Below are positions 24,361 to 32,945 of a stretch of DNA of 64,000 nucleotides, in pieces. The position numbers and the translations under genes were made by a program. The first letter of the stretch is position 1, and each line of letters begins with the position of its first letter. The notes under the pieces were generated by a model. That model worked only from the letters and a program-made list of their open reading frames with translations, was not told where the DNA came from and ran no database searches. Source of the stretch: Streptomyces pyxinicus (GTDB lineage Bacteria; Actinomycetota; Actinomycetes; Streptomycetales; Streptomycetaceae); contig NZ_JANUGP010000017.1 of assembly GCF_024753135.1 (NCBI RefSeq), forward strand, positions 1 to 64,000, read 5' to 3'.

Positions 24361-25965
24361 ATGCTGGCCAAGCTGTCCTCGCGGCCCGCCGTGCGACGCT
24401 GCGCGGGTACCGGAGCCCTGACCCTGGCGCTGCTCGGCGCGGGGCTGCCCGCGGCCGCCGACGGCCGGCCGGGCCCGGACCTGTCCCGCTTCTACCGGCA
24501 GAAGGTGAGCTGGGCGGCCTGCGACGGCGCGGACATGCCGAAGGACCTCCAGTGCGCCAAGGTCACGGTCCCGCTCGACTACGGCCGCCCGCGCGCCGGC
24601 ACCCTGGACCTGGCGCTGGCCCGGTACCGCGCGACGGGTCACTCGCGCGGCTCGGTGCTGCTGAACTTCGGCGGCCCCGGCGGCGCGGGGGTCGGCGAGC
24701 TGGCGTCCGAGGGCCGGCAGTTCATGGACCTGACCAACGGCTACGACGTGGTCACCTTCGACCCGCGCGGCGTCGGCCGCTCCTCCCCCGTGAGCTGCGG
24801 CGACACCGGCGACGAGGCGTCGTCGGTGTCCAACGAGAACGCCGACCTGACGCATCCGCAGGCGCTGCTGAAGGAGCTGAAACGGTCCGCCGGCCAGTGC
24901 GCCCGCAACTCCGGGCCGGTACTGCCCCACATAGGCACCGTGAACGCCTCCCGGGACCTGGACGTCATCCGCCAGGCGCTCGGCGACAGGAAGCTCAACT
25001 ACCTGGGCTTCTCCTACGGGACCCGGCTCGGCGCGGTGTACGCGGCGCAGTTCCCGGACAAGGTCGGCCGGATGGCCCTGGACGGCGTGGACACGCTGAC
25101 CGAGCCGCTGTCGGAGCAGGGCATCGCGGGCGCCCAGGGGCAGCAGACCGCGCTGGACGACTTCCTGGACTGGTGCACGCAGGACGTCGCGTGTCCGTTC
25201 GGGCGGGACCGGCGGGCGGCCGGGAGCGAGGTGCTGCGCGTCGTCCGGTCGCTCGACGCGGACCCGGTGCCCACCGACTTCGGGGTCACCTTCTCCGGCC
25301 AGGACCTGGTGGGTGCCATCGGGCAGGCCTTGTACAGCCGGGAGCTGTGGCCGTCGTTGCAGCGGGCGCTGGGCTCGCTGGTCGAGGACGGCGACGCCCG
25401 CGGGGTGCTGAACTTCGCCTCCGGCGGCGTCGGGCTCCCCCGCGACGGGCGGCGCGGGGGCGGCCATCTGGTGGGTCCCGACGAGGTGCCGATGGACAAC
25501 CTGTCGGCCGCGCTGATGGCGATCAACTGCGCGGACGACCCCGACCGGCCCACCGCGACCCGGATCGCGAAGGACCTGAAGGACCTGCGGTCCGCCTACG
25601 AGCAGGCCTCGCCGGTCTTCGGCCGCTACCGGCTCACCCAGCTCCTGATGTGCTACGGCCGCCCCAAGGGCACGGACTACATCCGGAAGCGGGTCAAGGA
25701 CGTGGACACCGCGCGGATGCTGCTCGTGGGCACGCGCGGCGACCCGGCGACGCCGTACCGGTGGACGGTGGAGACCGCCGCGCGGCTCGGCTCGTCGGCG
25801 GTGGTGCTGGACAACAAGGGCGACGGGCACACCGGTTACTCCTCCTCCACGTGTGTGCACCGCGAGGTCAACGACTTCCTGCTGTACGGCTCGCTGCCCG
25901 CGAGCGGCAGTTCCTGCCCGGCGGACGGGCACGACTGGGGCGGCAGCGCGGCCGTCTCCGGCTGA
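24361..25965 (+). CDS. Secreted alpha/beta-hydrolase, tripeptidyl aminopeptidase type
   Basis: A 534-residue exported serine hydrolase resembling Streptomyces tripeptidyl aminopeptidases (Tap/Slp family). Signal peptide: basic start, T-L-A-L-L-G-A-G-L-P-A-A-A-D. The oxyanion loop appears as L-N-F-G-G-P-G-G-A-G; the nucleophile is Ser in G-F-S-Y-G-T-R-L-G; the acid Asp lies in G-T-R-G-D-P-A-T-P; the His in D-G-H-T-G-Y. The C-terminal TAP-like domain is present. ATG 24361 follows GGGAGG; ATG 24334 is less likely. It probably cleaves tripeptides from extracellular protein N-termini. A 20-bp duplication around the stop codon follows. Confidence 0.88.
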   Translation: MLAKLSSRPAVRRCAGTGALTLALLGAGLPAAADGRPGPDLSRFYRQKVSWAACDGADMPKDLQCAKVTVPLDYGRPRAGTLDLALARYRATGHSRGSVLLNFGGPGGAGVGELASEGRQFMDLTNGYDVVTFDPRGVGRSSPVSCGDTGDEASSVSNENADLTHPQALLKELKRSAGQCARNSGPVLPHIGTVNASRDLDVIRQALGDRKLNYLGFSYGTRLGAVYAAQFPDKVGRMALDGVDTLTEPLSEQGIAGAQGQQTALDDFLDWCTQDVACPFGRDRRAAGSEVLRVVRSLDADPVPTDFGVTFSGQDLVGAIGQALYSRELWPSLQRALGSLVEDGDARGVLNFASGGVGLPRDGRRGGGHLVGPDEVPMDNLSAALMAINCADDPDRPTATRIAKDLKDLRSAYEQASPVFGRYRLTQLLMCYGRPKGTDYIRKRVKDVDTARMLLVGTRGDPATPYRWTVETAARLGSSAVVLDNKGDGHTGYSSSTCVHREVNDFLLYGSLPASGSSCPADGHDWGGSAAVSG

Positions 25966-25988
25966 GCGCGACCGTCTCCGGCTGAGCG
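25951..25988. repeat. Tandem duplication of the hydrolase stop region
   Basis: An 18-base block ending in the TGA stop codon (CCGTCTCCGGCTGAGCG core) is repeated 20 bases later, giving a second in-register copy of the gene's last four codons and stop. The second copy lies outside the gene. Confidence 0.75.
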
Positions 25989-26086
25989 GGGCCGGGAGGG
26001 GACGGCACGCGAGGTGTGACGTCCGGCTCGTCGGGCAGGCGGCCCACCACGACTTTCGTACCCGAGCACGACAGGGAGTACCCACC

Positions 26087-26608
26087 ATGCGCGTCCGCGC
26101 CGCACTCGCCGTACCCGCCGCCTCGGCCGCCGCCGCTGCCCTGCTGCTGACGGCCCCGCAGAGCCAGGCCGCCACCGGGCGGGCCGCGACCCCGCACTGC
26201 GCCGAGAAGGCGCTGACCGTGAAGGCGAAGGCGGTGGCCGGCCGGACGACGGTGGTGCGCTTCAACGTCACCAACCACGGCTCGCGCGCCTGCCTGGTGG
26301 ACCGGGTGCCCACGGTGACCTTCGGGAACCTGGACGGGGCGGCGCTGCCGAAGCCCGCGGGCGGCACCGGCGGCTACCGGCTCGCGGCGGGCGCCACCGC
26401 CCACGCGGACGTCCGCACCATCGCCGACCCGGCGGACCGGGAGGCCCGCCGGACCGGGTCGCTGACCGTGGCCGCGTCGAGCGCGCACGCGGGCCGTACC
26501 TTCACCGCCGCCCGGCTCGGCACCGGCAAGCGGGTCCTGGTGTGGGAGCCGGTGACGACGTGGTGGCAGCGCTCCGCGGCGGCCGCGGACCGGGCCATCG
26601 GTCTCTAG
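26087..26608 (+). CDS. Secreted DUF4232 protein
   Basis: A 173-residue exported protein. An Ala-rich signal peptide (V-P-A-A-S-A-A-A-A-A-L-L-L-T-A) ends near S-Q-A-A; the rest is one DUF4232 domain with two cysteines that could form its disulfide (T-P-H-C-A-E and A-C-L-V-D-R-V-P) and the family R-L-A-A-G-A-T-A-H-A-D-V. DUF4232 proteins are abundant surface or secreted proteins of actinobacteria with no known function. ATG 26087 gives a proper signal peptide. It ends 19 bases before the convergent asnB gene. Confidence 0.82.
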   Translation: MRVRAALAVPAASAAAAALLLTAPQSQAATGRAATPHCAEKALTVKAKAVAGRTTVVRFNVTNHGSRACLVDRVPTVTFGNLDGAALPKPAGGTGGYRLAAGATAHADVRTIADPADREARRTGSLTVAASSAHAGRTFTAARLGTGKRVLVWEPVTTWWQRSAAAADRAIGL

Positions 26609-26627
26609 GGCCTCCCGGAGAAGCGGG

Positions 26628-28469
26628 TCAGCCGAGGGCCAGCTCCGGCTGGTAGAGGTCCAGCCAGCGGGCGAGGTCGAGGGCGCGTTCCAGGCCGCGC
26701 CGGGCCGCGTGGCTGCTGACCGGTCCGTCCTGCTCGGCCGCCTTGCGCAGCCGGTCCCGGTCCACGAGGTCGAAGACCCGGTGGGAGGGGCCGGCGAGCA
26801 GGTCTCTGGCCTGGTCCCGCAGGGCGCGGGCGTAACGCGGGTCCTGGGTGGAGGGGTAGGGGCTCTTGACCCGGTCGTAGACCGAGCGCGGCAGGACGTC
26901 GGCGGTGGCCTCGCGCAGCAGGCTCTTCTCCCGGCCGTCGAAGGACTTCAGCGCCCAGGGGGCGTTGTAGACGTACTCGACCAGCCGGTGGTCGCAGAAC
27001 GGCACCCGGACCTCCAGGCCGACGGCCATGCTCATGCGGTCCTTGCGGTCGAGCAGGATGCGCACGAACCGGGTCAGGTGCAGGTGGCTCATGCGCCGCA
27101 TGCGGTACTCGAAGTCGCTCTCGCCGTCCAGCCGGTCGACGCCCGCGGCGGCGGTGCGATAGCCGTCGGCGACGTAGCCGCCGAGGTCCAGGGAGGCGGT
27201 GAGGTCGGGGCGCAGCAGCTCGGTGTCGTCGCCGAAGTGGCGGCCGAAGCGCACCAGCCAGGGGAAGGTGTCGGCCCGGCGGGCCTCCTCGTCGAAGAAC
27301 TGGAGGTAGCCGCCGAAGACCTCGTCGGCGGACTCGCCGGACAGGGCCACCGTGGACTGGTCGCGGATGGCGCGGAACAGCAGCAGGAGCGAGGCGTCCA
27401 GGTCGCCGAAGCCGGCCGGCAGGTCGCGGGCGCGGATCACCCGGTCCCGCACGGCGGGGTCGGCGAGGGACTGGGCGTCGAGCACGATGTCCTGGTGGTC
27501 GGTGGCGGCGAGCCGGGCGACGTCGTGCACGAAGGGGGTGTCGGGGGTGGCGCGCAGTTCGTCGGCGACGAAGTTGTCCGTCTGGCCGACGAAGTCGACG
27601 GCGAAGCTGCGGACCCTCTCGCCCTGTTCGGCCAGTTGCCGGGCGGCGAGCGCGGTCATGGCGGAGGAGTCGAGGCCGCCGGAGAGCAGGGTGCAGCGCG
27701 GGACGTCGGCGACCAGCTGGCGGCGCACGATGTCGTCGAGCAGCGAGCGGACGGTGGCGATGGTGGTGTCGCGGTCGTCGGTGTGCGGGCGGGTCTCCAG
27801 GCGCCAGTAGACGCGGGTGGTGAGGCCGGAGCGGTCCACGGTGACGACGGTGCCGGGCTCGACCTCGCGCAGGCCGTCCCAGATACCGTGGCCGGGCGTC
27901 TTGACCATGACGAACAGCTCGCGCAGGCCGTCCAGGGTGATCCGGTGGCGGGCCAGCGGGTTGGCGAGGATCGCCTTGGGCTCGGAGCCGAACAGGACGC
28001 CGTCGGGGGTCGGGGAGTAGTAGAACGGCTTGATGCCCATGCGGTCGCGGATCATCACGAGCCTGTCGTGGCGGCCGTCCCAGACGGCGAAGGCGTACAT
28101 GCCGTTGAGGCGTTCGGCGATGTGCTCGCCCCATTCGAGGTAGCCGTGCAGCACGACCTCGGTGTCGGAGTCGGTGCCGAACCGGTGGCCACGGCCTTCG
28201 AGTTCGCGGCGCAGCTCGGTGAAGTTGTACGCCTCGCCGGAGTAGACCAGGGCGACGGCTCCCTCGGGGGTGGTGAGGGACATCGGCTGGCGTCCGCCCG
28301 GAAGGTCGATGATGGCGAGCCTGCGGTGTCCCAGGGCGGCCGGGCCCTCGGCCCACACCCCGCGGTCGTCCGGGCCCCGGCAGGCCATCGTCTCGGTCAT
28401 CGCGTGCAAGGTGGCGCCCGCCGCGGCCAGGTCGCGGTCGAAGGAGACCCATCCGGTGATGCCGCACAT
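26628..28469 (-). CDS. asnB: Glutamine-hydrolysing asparagine synthetase
   Basis: A 613-residue cytosolic enzyme that converts aspartate to asparagine using glutamine and ATP. The N-terminal class II glutamine amidotransferase domain begins with nucleophile Cys2 in M-C-G-I-T-G-W and contains C-R-G-P-D-D-R-G. The synthetase domain has the ATP pyrophosphatase loop S-G-G-L-D-S-S at residues 263-269. Length matches the family's ~610-640. AGGAGG is ideally placed before ATG 28469. Actinobacterial AsnB relatives also amidate other carboxylates (peptidoglycan, antibiotics), but no biosynthetic neighbours suggest that here. Confidence 0.93.
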   Translation of the reverse strand: MCGITGWVSFDRDLAAAGATLHAMTETMACRGPDDRGVWAEGPAALGHRRLAIIDLPGGRQPMSLTTPEGAVALVYSGEAYNFTELRRELEGRGHRFGTDSDTEVVLHGYLEWGEHIAERLNGMYAFAVWDGRHDRLVMIRDRMGIKPFYYSPTPDGVLFGSEPKAILANPLARHRITLDGLRELFVMVKTPGHGIWDGLREVEPGTVVTVDRSGLTTRVYWRLETRPHTDDRDTTIATVRSLLDDIVRRQLVADVPRCTLLSGGLDSSAMTALAARQLAEQGERVRSFAVDFVGQTDNFVADELRATPDTPFVHDVARLAATDHQDIVLDAQSLADPAVRDRVIRARDLPAGFGDLDASLLLLFRAIRDQSTVALSGESADEVFGGYLQFFDEEARRADTFPWLVRFGRHFGDDTELLRPDLTASLDLGGYVADGYRTAAAGVDRLDGESDFEYRMRRMSHLHLTRFVRILLDRKDRMSMAVGLEVRVPFCDHRLVEYVYNAPWALKSFDGREKSLLREATADVLPRSVYDRVKSPYPSTQDPRYARALRDQARDLLAGPSHRVFDLVDRDRLRKAAEQDGPVSSHAARRGLERALDLARWLDLYQPELALG

Positions 28470-28836
28470 GCGTTACCTCCTGCCTCCGGTCCGCCGGGAC
28501 CCCGCGCCCACCTGTGCCTTCCGGGCGGGAAACGCTCCGACGGCAAACCAGTTGTAACGAGCACCTATATGACGAGCGTCCGCCCGGACACGGGAGCGGT
28601 CAACGCGGCCGTAACGTGGCCGACACGTCCGGACTCCCGGATCCAGCCGCGTTTTGCCCGCGCGAGACACGGCGGGCCGAGGACAGCGGGCCGACGGCGC
28701 CGGGAACCGGCCACGCGCAAAAACTTCTCCAAACGCCCGTCGCCCCGCCGGGTTCCGGTCACGAGGCGGTCCGAACCTCAGCCGGGACGAATTACCCCGA
28801 ATGCCGTAATAGTGGATTCGCCCTATGGTGCTGTTC
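28470..28836. other. Divergent intergenic region, asnB / baeRF3-like gene
   Basis: This 367-base stretch contains the asnB ribosome site (just above 28470), a CGGCC-N7-GGCCG dyad at 28606-28622, and a less GC-rich segment near 28780-28830 that may hold the promoter of the right-hand gene. No small gene or RNA could be supported; a 129-codon antisense frame lacks family features. Confidence 0.5.
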
Positions 28837-29931
28837 ATGGAGCACGCACTGAGTCCCGCCACCCTCGCCGAACTGCGGCGCCCGCGTCCCTATCCGGCGG
28901 TGTCCGTCCTGACGCCGACGCACCGCCGGGAACCCGAGAACGGCCAGGATCCGGTCCGGCTGCGCAATGTGCTGGCCGAGGCCCGCAAACGCCTGGAGTC
29001 CGACCCCGCCGTCACCCGTGAGCGCCGCGCCGACGTCGAGGCGCAGCTCGACCGCGCGCTCGCGGAGGTCGACCTCGGGCACGCCGAGGACGGTCTGGTG
29101 ATCTTCGCCGCGCCGGGCGAGCACCAGGTGTGGTCGCTGGGCCGCGGTGTCCCGGAGCGGGTCGTGCTGTCCGACACCTTCCTGACCCGCAACCTGGTCG
29201 CCGCGCAGGCCGCCGAGCGGCCCTTCTGGGTGCTGTCGCTCTCCGCCGACCGCGTCACGCTGTGGAGCGGCGGCCCGGAGCGGGTGGCCGAGGACCACGC
29301 CGGCGGCTTCCCGCTGGTGCGCCGCAAGGTGAACTTCGACGCCGAGCGCCAGGAGCGCGTCGGCGACCAGCCGAGCACCTTCCGCGACGAGGGCACCCGG
29401 CAGTTCCTGCGGGAGGCGGACACCGCGATGGGCGCTCTGCTGCGCGAGCAGCCCCGCCCGCTGTACGTCACGGGCGAGGAGGCGGCCCTGTCGCTGCTGG
29501 AGGAGATCGGCGGCGTGGCCAGGGGCGCCGCGCAGGTGCGGCACGGCGGGCTCGCGCACGCCGGTCCGGAGGCCGTGTGGCAGGCGGTCCGGCCGGTCCT
29601 GGCGGCGGAGACGGCCCGCAACACCTCGTCCGTGGTCGGGGAACTGACCTCCGCGCGCGGTCACCGCACCTTCGCGGCCGGGCTGGACGAGCTGTGGCAG
29701 AGCGCCCGGGAGGGCCGGGTACGGCTCCTCGCCGTCGAGGAGAACTACCGGGCGACCGTGGTGGACCACGGCGAACACCTGGTGCCGGCCGAGCCCGGCG
29801 ACCTGGACGCCCGCGACGACATCGTGGACGAGATCGTCGAACAGTGTCTGGAGACCGGGGCGCGGGTGCGCTTCGTGCCCGACGGCGCCCTCGGCGACGC
29901 GGACGGCATCGCGGGCGTCCTGCGCTACTGA
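28837..29931 (+). CDS. Bacterial archaeo-eukaryotic release-factor-like protein (baeRF family 3)
   Basis: A protein of about 364 residues that I place in the baeRF3-type group: bacterial relatives of archaeal/eukaryotic peptide-chain release factor eRF1. Recognisable parts are the N-terminal L-A-E-L-R-R-P-R-P-Y-P-A-V-S-V-L-T-P-T-H-R-R, the middle D-G-L-V-I-F-A-A-P-G-E-H, and C-terminal L-D-A-R-D-D-I-V-D-E-I-V-E-Q-C-L-E-T-G-A-R-V-R-F-V. Families of this superfamily are proposed to act on stalled ribosomes or at tRNA; function is not proven. ATG 28837 fits relatives; ATG 28825 is possible. No obvious partner gene is adjacent. Confidence 0.7.
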   Translation: MEHALSPATLAELRRPRPYPAVSVLTPTHRREPENGQDPVRLRNVLAEARKRLESDPAVTRERRADVEAQLDRALAEVDLGHAEDGLVIFAAPGEHQVWSLGRGVPERVVLSDTFLTRNLVAAQAAERPFWVLSLSADRVTLWSGGPERVAEDHAGGFPLVRRKVNFDAERQERVGDQPSTFRDEGTRQFLREADTAMGALLREQPRPLYVTGEEAALSLLEEIGGVARGAAQVRHGGLAHAGPEAVWQAVRPVLAAETARNTSSVVGELTSARGHRTFAAGLDELWQSAREGRVRLLAVEENYRATVVDHGEHLVPAEPGDLDARDDIVDEIVEQCLETGARVRFVPDGALGDADGIAGVLRY

Positions 29932-30009
29932 ACCCGGTGGCTCGCCCCGGGGCGGTCCCGGAGTGCGGCCTGCGCTACGGCGTGATCGCCGGCCGGAGGG
30001 AGCGCGCGG

Positions 30010-30821
30010 ATGGGCGACCTGCCGGGTGTCGCGGTGCTGGGGGCGGCCACATGGGCTCCGACCACGTACGGCGCCTCGACCGGGTGGTGGGCGGCGCCAG
30101 GGTGGCCGCCGTGGCCGACCCCGACGCCGAGCGGGCGAGGGAGGCGGCGGCCGGCATCCCGGGCGTCCGGGTGCACACCGATCCGGTGGCCGCGCTGGAC
30201 GCGCCCGGCGTCGAGGCCGTACTGATCGCCTCCCCCGGTCCCGCCCACGAGGAGGCGCTGCTCGCCTGCTTCGAGCGCGGGCTGCCGGTGCTGTGCGAGA
30301 AGCCGACGGTGCCGGACTCCGCCGGAGCGCCGAGGGTGGTGGAGGCCGAGGCGCGGCTGGGGCGCCGGCCGGCCCGGATCGGCTTCATGCGCCGGTACGA
30401 CGCCGGGTTCCTGCGCCTGAAGGGGCTGCTGGACGAGGGGCGGCTCGGCCGGCCGCTGATGCCGCACTGCGTCCACCGCAACGTCTCCTCCCCCGCCCAC
30501 TTCACCAGCGCCATGCTGGTGAACAGCTCGGTCTCGCACGAGATCGACGCGGCTCGCCGGCTGCTGGGACAGGAGGTGCGCTGCGAGGGGGAGGTGCCGG
30601 GGGACTACCTGGTGCGGTTCGCCGACGCCTACGACCGTGAGGTGCGGGCCTGGGTCGGCGCCACCCGGCGCGGCGAGGTCACCGGACCGGACGTGTGGGA
30701 CGGGTACGCGGCGTCCGCCGTCGCCGAGGCGGGCGTGCGCTCCCTGGAGACGGGCGGCCGGGTGGTGGTGGACCTGGCCCCGCGCCCGCCGCTGTTCACA
30801 CCTCGTCGAACAGGGCGCTGA
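30010..30821 (+). pseudogene. Inositol dehydrogenase-like (Gfo/Idh/MocA) gene, frameshifted and internally deleted
   Basis: GGAGGGAGC precedes ATG 30010, which encodes the expected V-A-V-L-G-A, but one G is missing near 30044, so the Rossmann motif G-x-G-H-M-G continues in another frame (G-G-H-M-G-S-D-H-V-R-R-L). That frame encodes V-A-D-P-D-A-E-R, L-C-E-K-P-T, G-F-M-R-R-Y-D and S-H-E-I-D-A-A-R-R-L-L-G, then jumps at about 30585 straight to the C-terminal D-A-Y-D-R-E-V-R-A-W. Roughly 80 residues of the substrate-binding domain are lost compared with ~335-residue relatives. Frameshift plus deletion argue for true decay. The 3' end overlaps the convergent SsgA-like gene by 26 bases. Confidence 0.8.
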
Positions 30822-31209
30822 GCCCGCGCTCCACCACCGCGCCGACGTCCTCCTGGCCGGCCGGCACCGTCTGGTAGCTGTGCTGCAGGAAACGGCGCAG
30901 CGCGGCGGCCTGGAACTGCAACAGGGCCAGGCCGTGCGGCGAGTGGAACTCCAGCACGGTGCGCGTGCCGCCGTAGGGCCAGATCCGCACGTCCCCGTGG
31001 CCGGCCGGGGCGCGCAGTCCCTGGTCGAGCAGGGAGCGTGCGAAGGTCCAGGTGACCGCCTCGCCGTCGAGGGCGGCCTCGGCCGGGAAGTCCACGAAGA
31101 CGGCGAGCGGGTCGTGCGCGCGGTACCGGAGGGTGGCGGAGACCGGGACCTCCCGGTTCTCGGCGGTGATGAGACGGGCAACGGTCGGCTGTTCTATCGC
31201 GGCGTCCAT
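30796..31209 (-). CDS. SsgA-like protein (SALP), sporulation/cell-division regulator family
   Basis: A 137-residue small protein of the SsgA/SsgB family, found in sporulating actinobacteria and controlling FtsZ placement, septation or spore-wall synthesis. Family features: L-R-Y-R-A-H-D-P-L-A-V-F-V-D-F-P near residue 30, W-T-F-A-R-S-L-L-D-Q-G-L, and D-V-R-I-W-P-Y-G-G-T-R-T-V-L-E-F followed by F-L-Q-H-S-Y. The length matches. It is not clearly SsgA or SsgB, so it is one of the other paralogues. Its end overlaps the iolG-like pseudogene. Upstream is a 275-base divergent region shared with a phosphatase gene. Confidence 0.87.
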   Translation of the reverse strand: MDAAIEQPTVARLITAENREVPVSATLRYRAHDPLAVFVDFPAEAALDGEAVTWTFARSLLDQGLRAPAGHGDVRIWPYGGTRTVLEFHSPHGLALLQFQAAALRRFLQHSYQTVPAGQEDVGAVVERGLSALFDEV

Positions 31210-31357
31210 GTCATTAAGGAGTCTTCCGAGGCCCTGCGCATGCCGCCAATTCCGGTCAGAGTTCGGCCGATACGCGTCACACCCGTAGGACTTCTACGAC
31301 CGGCCCGCCCCGACGCGTACGTCATCCGGGCCGCCGGAGTCACGCCGGGAAGACTCT

Positions 31358-31367
31358 GGCATATGCC
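31358..31367. promoter_or_regulatory. GGCATATGCC palindrome
   Basis: A perfect 10-base palindrome in the divergent region between the SsgA-like and phosphatase genes. It could be a regulator site; there is no family match. Confidence 0.3.
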
Positions 31368-31484
31368 TGAAGCACCACCGTATCGTGTGTTGCCGAATCG
31401 CTTACGGGGCGTCGCGGGCTGTGCCACAGTCGTAACGGTCCCCCCGTCTCCCTTCCGGCCGTACCGTCCCCCACGGAGTGCGTC

Positions 31485-32900
31485 ATGCCGTCCCCAGTCT
31501 CCGCGGACCGCTCGTCCGCCCAGCCGCCCGGACGCGGCTCGGTCGAGGCGCTGATCACGCAGGCGCGGCGGCTCAAGGGTGACGTGGACGCCGTACGGCG
31601 GGACACCAGGAGCGACGGCGCGGACCCCGAGGAGCGCTGGCAGCGCGCCCTGTGCGACCTCGCACTGCATCAACTGGACGATCTCGACGCGCACTTGGCC
31701 CAGCTCCGGGACGGCCCCGAGCCCGCCGCCGCGGCGCCGGGGCCACCGGCACCCGCGGGCGCGCCGCGCGGATCGCTGCTCAGCCGGGTCGGCAGCGCGG
31801 AGTGGAACCTGCTCACGGACGAGGCCTCCTGGTCGGCCGAGCTGTACCAGATCCTCGGCCGCGACCCCGCGGGCCCCGCCCTCACCCTGGACGAACTCCC
31901 CTCCCTGGTGCCGGAGGAGGACCGGCCCAAGCTGGCCGCGATGGTCACGGACTGCCTGGTCGACGGCAGACCGATCGACGGCGAGTTCCGGGTCGTCCGG
32001 CCCGACGCCCGCGTGCGGACCGTGCACATGATGGGCGAGCCCGTGCTCGGCCCCGACGGCGGCACCGCGTCGATGTGGGCGGTGCTGCGGGACGTCAGCG
32101 AGCTGCGGCGCAGCCAGCGGACGGTGCACGAGAGCCGCGACTCGCTGCGGCACCACCGCCGGCGGGAGCGGACCGAGCGCCGGATCGCCACCGAGTCGCG
32201 GGACGCGGTGCCGCCGCACTGGCACGGCTCCCTGCGGCTCCCGCGGCAGGGCCCGGCCGCCCTCGACCTCGCCGCCCGGCGGCTGCCGGCGAGCACCGGC
32301 ACCTCCCTCGGCGGGCACTGGTGCGACGCGCTGGAACTGCCCGACGGGGGGACCCTGTTGAGCGTCGGCGACCTCACCGGACGGGGCGTGGCCGTGGCCT
32401 CCGGCATGGCGACGCTGCTCGGCGCCGTACACGGCATGGCGATGGTCGGCACCGCGCCCGGCCGACTCCTCGGCCTGCTGGACCGGTTACTCGACGCCAC
32501 TGGGCAACCGGCCCTCGGAGGCGCCGTCTGCTGCCGCTACCGGCCCGAGACCCGCACCCTGCTCTGGGCGAGCGCCGGACATCCCGCCCCGCTGCTGCTG
32601 CGCGACGGGACGGGACGCCGGCTGGACGCGCCGGCGGGCAACCCGCTCGGCACCACCGCGAACGCCGTCTACCCACAGGCCCGGCTGGCCCTGAGGCCGG
32701 GCGACCTCCTGCTGCTGCACACCGACGCACTGGTACCGGGACACGGTGAACCGGCCGGCGTGGACCGGCTGCTCGGACTCGCCCCCCGGCTCGGCACGGC
32801 GGGCACCGCGCGGGACACCGTGGCGGCGATCGCCGAGGAGTTCGGCGGGACCGCACGCGCGAGCGACGCGTGCGTGCTCGTCGCCAGAGTCACCGACTGA
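31485..32900 (+). CDS. PAS-domain PP2C/SpoIIE-type serine phosphatase
   Basis: A 471-residue cytosolic protein. After a helical, Ala/Pro-rich N-terminus, residues ~100-205 form a PAS-like sensor (W-N-L-L-T-D-E-A-S-W-S, V-H-M-M-G-E-P-V-L-G-P-D-G). A short basic linker leads to the phosphatase domain (~250-471) with G-D-L-T-G-R-G-V-A-V-A-S-G-M-A, S-A-G-H-P-A-P-L-L-L and terminal S-D-A-C-V-L-V-A-R-V. The first metal-binding motif, normally G-G-D-W-Y-D, reads G-G-H-W-C-D, so one Asp ligand is His and activity may be altered. Such proteins usually control anti-sigma-factor antagonists; no STAS or kinase gene is adjacent. Confidence 0.85.
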   Translation: MPSPVSADRSSAQPPGRGSVEALITQARRLKGDVDAVRRDTRSDGADPEERWQRALCDLALHQLDDLDAHLAQLRDGPEPAAAAPGPPAPAGAPRGSLLSRVGSAEWNLLTDEASWSAELYQILGRDPAGPALTLDELPSLVPEEDRPKLAAMVTDCLVDGRPIDGEFRVVRPDARVRTVHMMGEPVLGPDGGTASMWAVLRDVSELRRSQRTVHESRDSLRHHRRRERTERRIATESRDAVPPHWHGSLRLPRQGPAALDLAARRLPASTGTSLGGHWCDALELPDGGTLLSVGDLTGRGVAVASGMATLLGAVHGMAMVGTAPGRLLGLLDRLLDATGQPALGGAVCCRYRPETRTLLWASAGHPAPLLLRDGTGRRLDAPAGNPLGTTANAVYPQARLALRPGDLLLLHTDALVPGHGEPAGVDRLLGLAPRLGTAGTARDTVAAIAEEFGGTARASDACVLVARVTD

Positions 32901-32945
32901 ACCGGCCGGCTCGCGCCACCGAGGACGGGCTCCCCTCCTCCCCCG

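Noticed and set aside
28473..28862. A 129-codon ORF opposite the baeRF3-like start
   Set aside because: No recognisable domain, Arg-rich composition typical of antisense frames, and it overlaps the promoter region of a better gene.
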